Origin: Kitasatospora kifunensis
Lineage (GTDB): Bacteria > Actinomycetota > Actinomycetes > Streptomycetales > Streptomycetaceae
Length of the DNA: 64,000 nucleotides
NCBI RefSeq assembly: GCF_014203855.1
Contig: NZ_JACHJV010000001.1
Location: 2,046,001-2,110,000, forward strand
Direction: 5' to 3'
Shown: piece after piece, positions 28,145-37,035 of the stretch
Position numbering within the stretch: position 1 is the first letter of the stretch
Layout of the letters: each line of letters begins with the position of its first letter
The notes under the pieces: model-generated
The model's input: the letters and a program-made list of their open reading frames with translations, nothing else
The model's database searches: none
Told to the model about the DNA's origin: nothing
Position numbers and translations under genes: made by a program

Positions 28145-28159
28145 GTCCACATGGCGGAC
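28145..28159. promoter_or_regulatory. GTCC-N7-GGAC inverted repeat, candidate operator of gltBD
   Basis: Read on the minus strand this is GTCCGCCATGTGGAC, a short palindrome in the presumed promoter area of gltB. The spacing and AT-containing centre suit a dimeric regulator. I cannot assign the protein; nitrogen or amino acid regulators are the natural candidates. Confidence 0.3.
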
Positions 28160-28334
28160 ACAGTCCCAGCTCAGGGCCTGTTACCGGCCGGTAGTCACGC
28201 GCCCGGAGAATCCATTCCCCACGGCTGCGTGCCTCACCAGTGTGCCCCGCTGCTCCGAGGCCGAAACAGGCACGAAATTCTGGCACTCGCCCTCGTGCGG
28301 GGGGCCACCTGCGATTCCGTCCCCCGAAAGCGAC

Positions 28335-28369
28335 GCGAGGCGCTGGACCGATGGTCGTCAGCGCCTCGC
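28335..28369 (-). terminator. hairpin downstream of the VIT-family gene
   Basis: GCGAGGCGCTG (28335-28345) pairs with CAGCGCCTCGC (28359-28369) around a 13-base loop. It lies about 55 bases after the VIT-family gene ends and upstream of the gltB promoter area, which separates the two units. Confidence 0.6.
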
Positions 28370-28422
28370 GGTAGGGATTCCTGCATGAATATGCAAGACC
28401 CTGGGTGATTTTCCACACACGG

Positions 28423-29166
28423 TCAGCCGACGTGACCGCCGATCAACGCGCCCAGCAGGTAGGTCACGCCGGCCGCCGCCCCGCCCAGCAGCAACTGGCG
28501 CAGGCCGCTGTACCACCAGCTGCGGGCCGTCACCCGGGCCACCACGGCACCGCACAGGAACAGGCCGAGCACGGCCAGGACCAGCGCCGGCAGCAGCGAG
28601 GTGGCGCCCAGCAGGTAGGGCAGCAGCGGCAGCAGCGCACCGAGCGCGAAGCAGCCGAACGAGGAGACGGCCGCCACCAGCGGGCTGGGCAGGTCGTGCG
28701 GATCCAGGCCCAACTCCTCGCGCGCGTGCACCTCCAGCGCCTGCTCCGGGTCGCGGGTCAGCTGCCTGGCCACCTCGTGGGCCAGCGCCGGCTCGACCCC
28801 GCGCGCTATGTAGACCTGGGCCAGCTCGGCCAGTTCGCCCTCCGGGTTGCGGCGCAGCTCGATCCGCTCGGCCTCGATCTCCGCCAGCACCAGCTCGCGC
28901 TGCGAGGCCACCGAGGTGTACTCCCCCGCCGCCATCGAGCAGGCGCCGGCCGCCAGGCCCGCGAGGCCGGTCAGGATCACCGTGTTGTTGCTCGCCGCGC
29001 CGCCGACCACGCCGGTCATCAGGGCGAAGTTGGAGACCAGTCCGTCCATCGCGCCGAAGACCGCCGGACGCAGCCAGCCGCCGTTGACGTCACGGTGGTG
29101 GCCCTCGGCCGGCACGCGCGGCTGGGCGGGTTCCTCGACGAGGGGCTTGGTGATGGTCGCGGACAT
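28423..29166 (-). CDS. VIT1/CCC1-family iron/manganese transporter
   Basis: A 247-residue membrane protein of the vacuolar-iron-transporter family. The N-terminal GAMDGLVSNFALMTGVVGGAA is the family's first helix; GLAAGACSMAAGEYTSVASQREL is the second, with the Ser/Ala/Glu pattern that lines the metal path. The central charged cytosolic domain (ERIELRRNPEGELAELAQVY, EVHAREELGLDP) supplies metal-binding acidic residues. Three hydrophobic segments close the protein, so about five in all. Members export or sequester Fe(II) or Mn(II), usually by proton exchange. Direction and metal here are inferred. It is a single-gene unit with a palindrome upstream that might mediate metal control. Confidence 0.85.
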   Translation of the reverse strand: MSATITKPLVEEPAQPRVPAEGHHRDVNGGWLRPAVFGAMDGLVSNFALMTGVVGGAASNNTVILTGLAGLAAGACSMAAGEYTSVASQRELVLAEIEAERIELRRNPEGELAELAQVYIARGVEPALAHEVARQLTRDPEQALEVHAREELGLDPHDLPSPLVAAVSSFGCFALGALLPLLPYLLGATSLLPALVLAVLGLFLCGAVVARVTARSWWYSGLRQLLLGGAAAGVTYLLGALIGGHVG

Positions 29167-29300
29167 GGCGTTGGGCCCTTCTGTTGCTTACTCCCCCCTG
29201 CCGGGCGCAGCCGGGCACGGCGAAACGCCGTGAAACCGCTCCTGCCGCCAGGGCTTCTCACGCCTTCGAAAGTAGCCCGATGATCCGACACTTTCCAGCA

Positions 29301-29318
29301 AGCAAGCCCTGGCTTACC
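29301..29318. promoter_or_regulatory. short palindrome upstream of the VIT-family gene
   Basis: AAGCC-CT-GGCTT at 29304-29315 with partly matching flanks (AGC on the left, ACC on the right), about 140 bases upstream of the transporter start. Read on the minus strand it begins AGGTAAGCC, which recalls half of an IdeR/DmdR-type iron box, but the second half matches poorly. Confidence 0.25.
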
Positions 29319-29361
29319 TCGCTGACCTGCGATTCTGTCCGCCGGGTGCAACAACAGGTAC

Positions 29362-29401
29362 GCGAAAGGTCCCCGAGTACGGGTACTCGGGGACCTTTCG
29401 C
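29362..29401 (-). terminator. perfect 19-base-pair inverted repeat after lgt
   Basis: GCGAAAGGTCCCCGAGTAC (29362-29380) and its exact complement (29383-29401) are separated by two bases. It begins 23 bases beyond the lgt stop and should end transcription of the lgt unit. Confidence 0.75.
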
Positions 29402-29423
29402 GACAGCTCGTGCGAGCGGAACG

Positions 29424-30416
29424 TCAGGAAGTCGGGCGCCTCTCCTGCGACGCCTGACCGTCCGCGCTCCCCGCCTCGGGCTCCGCCTCGGTCGCGGCTG
29501 CGGCCTCGCTCCCCGTCTCGACCTCGGCCTCGCTCTCCGTCTCCGTCCCCGTCTCGATCTCGGCCTCGGCCTCGGCGAGCAGCGGCCGGGCGTCCGGATC
29601 GATCGAGTCGGGCGCCTCGCGACCGGGCCGCTTCTTACCGACGATCACCAGGTAGGCGACCGCGCCGATGAAGACGACGATCGAGGTCCAGTCGTTGAGC
29701 CGCAGGCCCAGGATGTGGTGCGCCTCGTCGATCCGCAGGTACTCGATCCAGGCCCGGCCCACCGTGTAGGCGGCGACGTAGAGCGCGAAGGCCCGGCCGT
29801 GGCCCAGCTTGTACCTGCGGTCGGCCCACAGGACCAGGAACGCGACGCCGACGCACCAGATCGACTCGTACAGGAAGGTCGGCTGGAAGATCCCGTCGGT
29901 CACCGTGCCGTCCGGGTTGACCTTGTGGATGTGCAGGCCCCAGGGCAGCGTGGTCGCCTTGCCGTAGAGCTCCTGGTTGAACCAGTTGCCCCAGCGGCCG
30001 CAGGCCTGGGCCAGCGCGATGCCGGGCGCGATGGCGTCCGCGTAGGCCGGCAGCGGCACGCCACGGCGCCGGCAGCCGATCCAGGCGCCGACCGCGCCCA
30101 GCGCGATGGCACCCCAGATGCCGAGGCCGCCCTCCCAGATCTTGAAGGCGTTCCAGGGGTTCTGCCCCGGATCGAAGTAGAGCTGGTGGTCGGTGATCAC
30201 GTGGTACAGGCGGCCACCGACCAGGCCGAACGGCACCGCCCAGACGGCGATGTCGCCGACCGTGTGCTTGGCACCGCCGCGCGCGACCCAGCGCTTGCTG
30301 CCGAGCCAGACGGCGACGGCGACACCGATGATGATGCAGAAAGCGTACGCGCGCAGCGGGATCGGTCCGAGGTGGATGACGCCCCGCGACGGGCTGGGGA
30401 TGTAAGCGAGTTCCAT
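29424..30416 (-). CDS. lgt: prolipoprotein diacylglyceryl transferase
   Basis: Inner-membrane enzyme that attaches diacylglycerol to the lipobox cysteine of prelipoproteins, the first step of lipoprotein maturation. Signature sequence: CGRWGNWFNQELYG, with the preceding HLGPIPLRAYAFCIIIGV and VGGRLYHVITDH, and the late YTVGRAWIEYLRIDEAH. ATG 30416 follows GGAGACGTC. At 330 residues it is longer than E. coli Lgt because of a tail of about 50 residues, highly acidic and Glu/Ala/Thr-repetitive (ETGTETESEAEVETGSEAAA). Such tails are usual in actinomycete Lgt. The several lipoproteins in this window are its substrates. Confidence 0.95.
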   Translation of the reverse strand: MELAYIPSPSRGVIHLGPIPLRAYAFCIIIGVAVAVWLGSKRWVARGGAKHTVGDIAVWAVPFGLVGGRLYHVITDHQLYFDPGQNPWNAFKIWEGGLGIWGAIALGAVGAWIGCRRRGVPLPAYADAIAPGIALAQACGRWGNWFNQELYGKATTLPWGLHIHKVNPDGTVTDGIFQPTFLYESIWCVGVAFLVLWADRRYKLGHGRAFALYVAAYTVGRAWIEYLRIDEAHHILGLRLNDWTSIVVFIGAVAYLVIVGKKRPGREAPDSIDPDARPLLAEAEAEIETGTETESEAEVETGSEAAAATEAEPEAGSADGQASQERRPTS

Positions 30417-30483
30417 GACGTCTCCGACGCTACCGTGTCGTGACCTTCGGACCGGCACCGATCGGGGTACCGGTTCGGAAACG

Positions 30484-30524
30484 GCTGTGCTCCGCGTCCC
30501 CGTGGGCGGGGCGCGGAGCACAGC
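30484..30524 (-). terminator. hairpin between the DsbA-like gene and lgt
   Basis: GCTGTGCTCCGCG (30484-30496) pairs with CGCGGAGCACAGC (30512-30524), with an inner CCCC/GGGG extension. It lies downstream of the DsbA-like gene and upstream of lgt, so lgt probably has its own promoter within the next 70 bases. Confidence 0.75.
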
Positions 30525-30569
30525 AGGTCGGACCGGGCGGCGGGCCCGGCAAGATCCGCCGGACAGGGC

Positions 30570-31442
30570 CTAGGGGGCCGGACTGGCCGGCGGCTGGTTG
30601 GGGTCGGTCTCGGCGGCCGTGCTGGTCGGCGCGGGGCTGGCCGAGGCGCTGCCGGTGGCGCCCAGCTGCTTGCCCTGGTTGGCCTCGTTGACCCACTTCA
30701 CCAGGTTGTCCGGAGTGATCTCGTCGTTGCCGTTCTTGGGGTAGATCGGCTTGCCGTTGAGCAGCACGGTCGGCGTGGAGGTGTACCCGGACTTGTCGAA
30801 GTCCTCCTCGACCGCCGAGACCCAGCCGCCGAACTTGTTGGTGTTGACGCAGCTCTCGAAGGTCGGCGAGTCCAGCCCCGGGACCTGCTTGGCCAGGTCG
30901 ATCAGCTTGGACTTGTCCTTCCAGCTGTCCACCGTCTCGTCCGGCTGGTTGCGGTAGAGCACGTCGTGGTAGGCCCGGAAGTAGCCCGAATCCTGGGCGC
31001 AGGCCAGCGCGTTGGCGCCGTTCTTGGAGCCCTTGCCGCTGTCGTGCCGGTCGATGAACGAGACGATGTGGTAGTTGCCGAAGAGCTTGCCCTGGTCCTG
31101 CAACTGGTCGACGGTGGGCGCGAATTCACGCTCGAAGGCGCCACAGGCCGGGCACCTGGGGTCCTCGTAGACGGTCAGCGTGGAGGGCGCGTTGGCCGGA
31201 CCGTCGGGGATCACCAGGTTCTTCTTGCCGATCGCGCCGGCCGGTGCGGCCTTCGGGGTCGAGGAGGTGGACCGGTTGTTCTGCACCACCACCCCGATAC
31301 CGGCCCCCAGCGCCAGCACCGCGAGCACCGCGCCGAGCACGATCATCTTCTTCTTGCGGGCGTCCTTGACCTGCTGCGCGGCCCGTTCCTCGCGCATCCG
31401 CTCGCGGGCCGTGCGCTTGCCTTCTCGGTTCTTCTCACTCAT
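30570..31442 (-). CDS. membrane-tethered DsbA-family thiol-disulfide protein
   Basis: A 290-residue type II membrane protein: charged cytosolic N-terminus (EKNREGKRTARERMREE), one helix at about 33-53, then an extracytoplasmic thioredoxin-fold domain. The active site is CPAC in YEDPRCPACGAFEREFAP, followed by the DsbA-type helical insert and a cis-Pro site in GYTSTPTVLLNGKPI. A Ser/Pro/Thr-rich tail ends the protein. Such actinobacterial proteins catalyse disulfide formation or exchange in secreted proteins. The MauE-like membrane gene 111 bases upstream is a possible redox partner. Confidence 0.88.
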   Translation of the reverse strand: MSEKNREGKRTARERMREERAAQQVKDARKKKMIVLGAVLAVLALGAGIGVVVQNNRSTSSTPKAAPAGAIGKKNLVIPDGPANAPSTLTVYEDPRCPACGAFEREFAPTVDQLQDQGKLFGNYHIVSFIDRHDSGKGSKNGANALACAQDSGYFRAYHDVLYRNQPDETVDSWKDKSKLIDLAKQVPGLDSPTFESCVNTNKFGGWVSAVEEDFDKSGYTSTPTVLLNGKPIYPKNGNDEITPDNLVKWVNEANQGKQLGATGSASASPAPTSTAAETDPNQPPASPAP

Positions 31443-31513
31443 GTTCTTTTGCTTCCAGGGGAATCGGGTGCCGGTCGGGTCGGCTGGGAACTCTGGTGGG
31501 GGACACCGGACTT

Positions 31514-31558
31514 GGAGTCACTCTCAGGGGAGTCGCGCTCAGCGGAGTCGCGCTCAGA
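31514..31558. repeat. three tandem 15-base repeats
   Basis: Three head-to-tail copies of GGAGTCGCGCTCAG plus one base (the first reads GGAGTCACTCTCAG) lie between the DsbA-like gene and the MauE-like gene; the last copy runs into the MauE-like stop codon. A possible variable-number repeat in the intercistronic region. Confidence 0.6.
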
Positions 31559-32045
31559 CGGCGAGCCAGGCGTCCACCGACGCCTTGGAGCGCGGCTTGA
31601 CGACCAGCCAGAGCGCCAGCAGCAGGAAGCCGATGTCGCGCAGGATCTCCTGCAGGTACTGCGTCTGGGAGGCGGCCACCGCACCGCCGCCGCCGAAGCA
31701 GCCGCAGTCGATGGCGATGCCGCGGGCCCAGGTCGAGGCGATGGCGGCGATGAAGGTCAGCAGCAGGATCGCCGAGATCACCGCGACGATCCGCACGCCG
31801 AGACCGATCACCAGCAGCACGGCCAGCGCGACCTCCAGGAACGGCAGCCCGTAGCCGACCGGCTTGACCAACGCCTCGGGCAGGATCCGGTAGGCGCGCA
31901 CCGCCTGGGCCGCCACCGCCGGATCGGAGATCTTCGCCAGCCCCGCCCAGGCCCAGACCACGGCGAGCCCGAGCCGGACCACCGTGCTGATCCACGGGGT
32001 CGCCACCGCGAACCGCCGCCACGCGACCTGCTCGCTCCCGGCCAT
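31554..32045 (-). CDS. MauE/DoxX-family membrane protein
   Basis: A 163-residue protein with four hydrophobic segments. Family marks are TVVRLGLAVVWAWAGLAKI at the start, AYRILPEAL, and GIAIDCGCFGGGG between the third and fourth helices. The CxC-F-G-G loop facing outward is shared with MauE proteins that help disulfide formation in methylamine dehydrogenase. Its position ahead of a DsbA-like thiol oxidase suggests that it supplies or relays oxidising power in the envelope, which is an inference from context. Confidence 0.85.
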   Translation of the reverse strand: MAGSEQVAWRRFAVATPWISTVVRLGLAVVWAWAGLAKISDPAVAAQAVRAYRILPEALVKPVGYGLPFLEVALAVLLVIGLGVRIVAVISAILLLTFIAAIASTWARGIAIDCGCFGGGGAVAASQTQYLQEILRDIGFLLLALWLVVKPRSKASVDAWLAV

Positions 32046-32171
32046 CGGGCCACCCCCTCATCAGACGTCCGCCGCCGGGGCACCGCGCCCGTCGGGGTTC
32101 CTGATGAACCGTAGGGGATTTCGGCCGCTTACTCCAATCTCACCCCATTCACCCTAAAGGGTGAGGATAGG

Positions 32172-32360
32172 TCATCTGTCCCTTTTGACGACCCGGCCCG
32201 GGCTCTGCGGCGCACCGCTCGTGCCGCTCTGACGGGCCGCCAACTCGGCACCGCGCTTGGCCAACGCGTGACCCACCGCGTGCTCACCACCGAACGCCGC
32301 GGCCAGCACCAGGGCGGCGACAGCGGCTCTGAACAGGACGGCGCGGTGCAGGACGGTCAC
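32172..32360 (-). CDS. small hypothetical exported or membrane peptide
   Basis: A 62-residue open frame starting at GTG 32360 behind GAGAGGGGG. The first 25 residues (VTVLHRAVLFRAAVAALVLAAAFGG) are hydrophobic, resembling a signal peptide or single membrane helix; the rest is polar and basic. It sits between trpA and the MauE-like gene on the same strand. No family is recognised, and the coding call rests on initiation signals and codon bias only. Confidence 0.45.
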   Translation of the reverse strand: MTVLHRAVLFRAAVAALVLAAAFGGEHAVGHALAKRGAELAARQSGTSGAPQSPGRVVKRDR

Positions 32361-32514
32361 GGCGTCACCCCCCTCTCGTTGGCCCCGGATGGTTGAGAAG
32401 TACTCGAAGGGCAGCGGCCGGAACCATTCCCCACGTCGCATCCGGTGCAACGTTCCGAGAAACCCGATGACACGTCAGGCCGTGTTGATTCACCCGTACG
32501 GGCCGGGGGAAACC

Positions 32515-32549
32515 GATGGCCCGCCACCCATGTGGGGTGACGGGCCATC
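32515..32549 (-). terminator. hairpin terminator downstream of trpA
   Basis: GATGGCCCG-CCACCC (from 32515) pairs with GGGTGA-CGGGCCATC (to 32549) around a very short loop with minor mismatch, 26 bases after the trpA stop. Confidence 0.7.
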
Positions 32550-32575
32550 AGTTGCCCGGTTCAGACCGGTCGGTC

Positions 32576-33381
32576 TCAGTGCCGGCGCACGCCCTCGGCG
32601 AGCTCGGCGGCCAGCGCGCGCACGGCCGCCAACCCGGCCGACTCGTCCTCGCCGGCGTCCAGGATCCGCTGCACGAAGGCCGAACCGACGATCACGCCGT
32701 CGGCGAAACCGGCCACCTGGGCGGCCTGCTTGGCCGTGGAGACCCCAAGGCCCACGCAGACCGGCAGTTCGGTGGTGGCCCGGGTGCGGGCGACCAGGTC
32801 CTCGGCCAACTCGCCGACCTGCGCCCGGGAGCCGGTCACCCCCATCACGGCGGCCGCGTAGACGAAGCCGCTGCCGGCCGCGGTGACCTCGGCCAACCGC
32901 TTGTCCTTGCTGCTCGGCGCGACCACGAAGACCGTGTCGAGCCCGTGCTCGTCGGCCGCCGCCCGCCACTCGAGGGACTCCTCCACCGGCAGGTCGGGCA
33001 GGATCACGCCCGCTCCCCCGGCGGCGGCCAGGTCGGCGGCGAACCGGGCGACGCCGTAGCGGTCCACCGGGTTCCAGTAGGTCATCACCAGCACCGCCGC
33101 CGCGGGGTGGGCGTCGGCCACCTCCTGGACGGTGCGCAGCACGTCCTTGATCCGCACCCCACCGCGCAGCGCGATGTCGTCCGCGGTCTGGATGGTCGGC
33201 CCGTCCAGCACCGGGTCGGAGTGCGGCAGGCCGACCTCGACGATGTCACAGCCGCCCTCGACCAGGGCGTTGACGGCCTTGATGCCACCCTCGACGCTGG
33301 GGAAGCCGGCCGGCAGGTAGCCGATCAGCGCGGCCCGGTTGTCGGCCTTGGCGGCGGCGAGCACGGTGCCCAGCTTGGCGC

Positions 33382-33385
<4 letters not shown>
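32576..33385 (-). CDS. trpA: tryptophan synthase alpha subunit
   Basis: Cleaves indole-3-glycerol phosphate to indole and glyceraldehyde 3-phosphate. The 269-residue TIM barrel shows the catalytic Glu in [22 protein letters not shown] and the second acidic residue in [12 protein letters not shown], with [12 protein letters not shown] and the phosphate loop [30 protein letters not shown]. The start overlaps the trpB stop by four bases (ATGA), coupling the two subunits of the channeling complex. Confidence 0.97.
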
Positions 33386-34608
<1,223 letters not shown>

Positions 34609-34661
34609 GCACAATCCTGATGTGATCGGGCCTGGTGACGGCCGGACGAACGGAGCGGAAG

Positions 34662-34814
34662 TCAGCGCTGCGTCGTCCGGCGCCATCGACGCCCAGGCAC
34701 CTGCCCGGGCTCGCAGCCGATCACGTACCGCACCCGGCGCCCCAGCACCCGGCGTGCGGGCGCACGGCAGCCGCGCGGGCGGCAGCCCTTCTGAAGCCGG
34801 GTGGCAATGGCCAT
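34662..34814 (-). CDS. trpM: TrpM, small trp-operon protein of streptomycetes
   Basis: A 50-residue basic peptide between trpC and trpB. It begins [20 protein letters not shown], continues [19 protein letters not shown] and ends in RWRRTTQR. The [13 protein letters not shown] and RRVRYVIG segments match what I recall of trpM (trpX) in Streptomyces coelicolor, where it lies at the same place. There it affects tryptophan supply, growth and differentiation. The ATG at 34814 begins nine bases after the trpC stop, and the stop lies 53 bases before the trpB start. It is easily missed because of its size. No enzymatic domain is visible; a regulatory or protein-binding role is likely. Confidence 0.8.
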   Translation of the reverse strand: MAIATRLQKGCRPRGCRAPARRVLGRRVRYVIGCEPGQVPGRRWRRTTQR

Positions 34815-34823
34815 GGAGGTGTC

Positions 34824-35633
34824 TCAGCTCCGGCCGTGGCGCAGGGCGGGGTGGGCACCGGCCGCGACCAGGTCGGCGACGGCCGCCTTCGGGTCCTTGC
34901 CGGTCACCAGCGACTCGCCGACCAGTACGGCGTCCGCGCCCTCGTTGGCGTAGGCGATCAGGTCGTGCGGGCCGCGGACCCCGGACTCGGCCACCTTGAC
35001 GATGTGGGCCGGAATCGCGTGCGCCACGTTGGCGAAGGTGTTGCGGTCCACCTGGAGGGTCTTGAGGTTGCGCGCGTTCACCCCGATGATCTTCGCGCCG
35101 GCGTCCACCGCGCGGGCGATCTCCTCCTCGTCGTGCACCTCGACCAGCGGGGTCAGCCCGATCGACTCGGCCCGCTCGATCAGCGAGACCAGCGCCGGCT
35201 GGTCGAGGGCGGCCACGATCAGCAGCGCGAGGTCGGCGCCGTGCGCGCGGGCCTCCCAGAGCTGGTAGGCGGTGACGATGAAGTCCTTGCGCAGCAGCGG
35301 GGTGTCCACCGCCGCCCGGACCGCGTCCAGGTCGGCCAGCGAACCGCCGAAGCGGCGCTGCTCGGTGAGCACGCTGATCGCGGCGGCCCCGCCGGCGGCG
35401 TAGTCGACGGCCAGTGCGGCCGGGTCGGCGATCGCGGCCAGCGCGCCCTTGGACGGGCTGGAGCGCTTGACCTCGCAGATCACCCGCACGCCCTCGCCGC
35501 GCAGGGCCGCCACGCCGTCCTTGGCATCCGGCGCCTTGGCGGCCAGCTCCTTGAGCTCGTCCAGGGTTACCCGGGCCTGCCGCTCCGCAAGGTCCGCACG
35601 GACCCCGTCGATGATCTCGTCGAGCACGCTCAC
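34824..35633 (-). CDS. trpC: indole-3-glycerol phosphate synthase
   Basis: Converts carboxyphenylaminodeoxyribulose phosphate to indole-3-glycerol phosphate. The TIM barrel carries the signature [16 protein letters not shown] with the catalytic Lys, then [44 protein letters not shown] and [15 protein letters not shown] 35633 gives 269 residues and starts [19 protein letters not shown] as in relatives; the frame stays open upstream without a start signal. It is monofunctional (no fused TrpF), in line with priA at 42 kb supplying TrpF activity. First gene of trpC-trpM-trpB-trpA. Confidence 0.96.
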   Translation of the reverse strand: MSVLDEIIDGVRADLAERQARVTLDELKELAAKAPDAKDGVAALRGEGVRVICEVKRSSPSKGALAAIADPAALAVDYAAGGAAAISVLTEQRRFGGSLADLDAVRAAVDTPLLRKDFIVTAYQLWEARAHGADLALLIVAALDQPALVSLIERAESIGLTPLVEVHDEEEIARAVDAGAKIIGVNARNLKTLQVDRNTFANVAHAIPAHIVKVAESGVRGPHDLIAYANEGADAVLVGESLVTGKDPKAAVADLVAAGAHPALRHGRS

Positions 35634-35878
35634 GCGGGCGCCCCCATCAATGTCTAGCCGGATGTCGCGACCGGTGACGCGGCTCCGATTGGCTCGGCGC
35701 GCCCCCGTCGACACCTCGATGGTATCGGCACCGGGGGGCGCGGGGCGCATCCGCCCGGCGCGCGTCTCGCACAGCGGACCGGTTACCGGGCAGGTGGGGC
35801 GGCTGGTGCCAGTGGTCGGACGCCTGCGGACGGATGGCTGCGGGCGGCTGCGGGCGGCCCTGGGATTGGTGGAGCCGG

Positions 35879-36316
35879 TCAGACCAACGGGGGCGCGAGC
35901 CCGGCGCCGGCCGGCAGGTTGCGGAAGACCGTGAACGCGAGCACCAGCAGGCCCAGGCCGATCAGCCGCGAGCGGTTCAGCTCGATCCGGGGCGCCCGCC
36001 CGCCGGTCAGCGAGGACCAGAACCAGCCCAACCAGAGCACGCCGAGCACGCCGAAGAGCCCGACGGCCAACAGGTTGTCGTGGCAGGCCGTGGTCAGGTC
36101 ACCGCGGCTCAGCGCGTGCACGCAGCGCAGACCGCCGCAGCCCGGGCACCACCAGCCGGTGGCCTGTAGGAACGGGCAGGTCGGATAGTGGCCGGGGGCG
36201 TTCGGGTCCACGGCCGAGACGTAGAGGGTGGGCAGCGCGACGGCGCCGAGGGCGGCGAACGGACGGGCCAGGCGGCGCAACGCGCCAGGGGAGGCCGAGG
36301 TACTGGGGGCGGTCAC
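35879..36316 (-). CDS. DUF2752 membrane protein
   Basis: A 145-residue protein with three hydrophobic segments (about 20-36, 80-103, 117-133). The DUF2752 signature is [31 protein letters not shown], whose Cys pairs (CPxC-type [10 protein letters not shown]) suggest metal or redox chemistry on one face of the membrane. The family is widespread in actinobacteria and bacteroidetes with no established role. In streptomycetes it regularly accompanies trpC, so a link to tryptophan metabolism is possible but unproven. Confidence 0.85.
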   Translation of the reverse strand: MTAPSTSASPGALRRLARPFAALGAVALPTLYVSAVDPNAPGHYPTCPFLQATGWWCPGCGGLRCVHALSRGDLTTACHDNLLAVGLFGVLGVLWLGWFWSSLTGGRAPRIELNRSRLIGLGLLVLAFTVFRNLPAGAGLAPPLV

Positions 36317-36484
36317 GGTGCTGATTCTGCCCCCGTTCGGGTGGCCGACGCGCCACGCCGCGCGAACACACGCCTACCGGGGCGCACGGCACGGCCCGCG
36401 CGCCGCACCACGCGCGCCACTCCGCGCTACGGCCGGAACACGCGAGGCGCGACTGCCGGAACATGCGAGGCCCGGAACGCACGC

Positions 36485-36525
36485 GGACCGGGGCGCCGGG
36501 CTGCTGAGCCCTGGCGCCCCGGTCC
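36485..36525 (-). terminator. hairpin downstream of the HGxxPAAW gene
   Basis: GGACCGGGGCGCCGGG (36485-36500) pairs with CCC-GGCGCCCCGGTCC (36509-36525, one bulge) around an eight-base loop, 26 bases after the stop of the small membrane protein gene. Confidence 0.7.
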
Positions 36526-36551
36526 GGGGTCACGAGTACTGCCGTGTGTGG

Positions 36552-36842
36552 TCAGTGCGCGGCGGCGGTGGCCGTCACGGCCTCGGTGGCCTCCGGCTTG
36601 GCCGTGACACCGCGGCGCGCCTCGGCCAGCACCTTCGCCACGGCCAGGTCGGGGGTCTTGCCCATGCCGGCCATCGACATCGCCTTGCCGACCACGCCGC
36701 CGATCAGGATCACCGCGACACCGGCCCAGAAGATCGGCACGGACGCCATGATCATCGCGGCACCGCTGACGCAGAAACCGACGAAGACGATGGCCGAACC
36801 GGTCCAGGCCGCGGGGGTGTGTCCGTGGGCTTGCGACGACAT
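36552..36842 (-). CDS. HGxxPAAW-motif small membrane protein
   Basis: A 96-residue protein that starts MSSQAHGHTPAAWTGS, the His-Gly-x-x-Pro-Ala-Ala-Trp motif that names this actinobacterial family. Two membrane helices follow (about 14-33 and 38-55), then a polar Ala/Lys/Glu tail. AAGGAG precedes the ATG at 36842. The motif sits at the membrane entry on the cytosolic side. The function is unknown; its regular place next to trp genes in streptomycetes is the only hint. Confidence 0.85.
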   Translation of the reverse strand: MSSQAHGHTPAAWTGSAIVFVGFCVSGAAMIMASVPIFWAGVAVILIGGVVGKAMSMAGMGKTPDLAVAKVLAEARRGVTAKPEATEAVTATAAAH

Positions 36843-37035
36843 CTGGGTGCTCCTTGGTTCTGCGGCCCTACCGGGGCCGGCGGCCGAGATCGGCGCCGAG
36901 CGCCCCCAACCGGCCACGGCGGATTGTCACCCTCCATTGTTGCGGACGCCTCCGGACACCCCAAAGCCGGGTCCGGGTGAGGACGGTCACGGTTGACGCG
37001 CGCCGGGGAGGGAACGGGCCCGCGCACGGGCTGGC

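Larger units (their letters stand above)
28002..28422. other. gltB upstream region, no gene
   Basis: About 420 bases between the gltB start and the end of the VIT-family gene, both on the minus strand. It holds the presumed gltB promoter and a long leader. A GTCC-N7-GGAC inverted repeat lies at 28145-28159, about 145 bases upstream of gltB. The hairpin at 28335-28369 ends the upstream unit. Short open frames here lack initiation signals. No riboswitch was recognised. Confidence 0.5.

Noticed and set aside
28002..28334. Riboswitch or T-box in the gltB leader
   Set aside because: No conserved core sequence or clear alternating hairpins could be recognised.
23367..28388. Very long plus-strand open frame opposite gltB and similar long frames opposite his, trp and pyk genes
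   Set aside because: Antisense shadows produced by strong third-position GC bias; no start signals and low-complexity Gly/Ala/Arg-rich translations.
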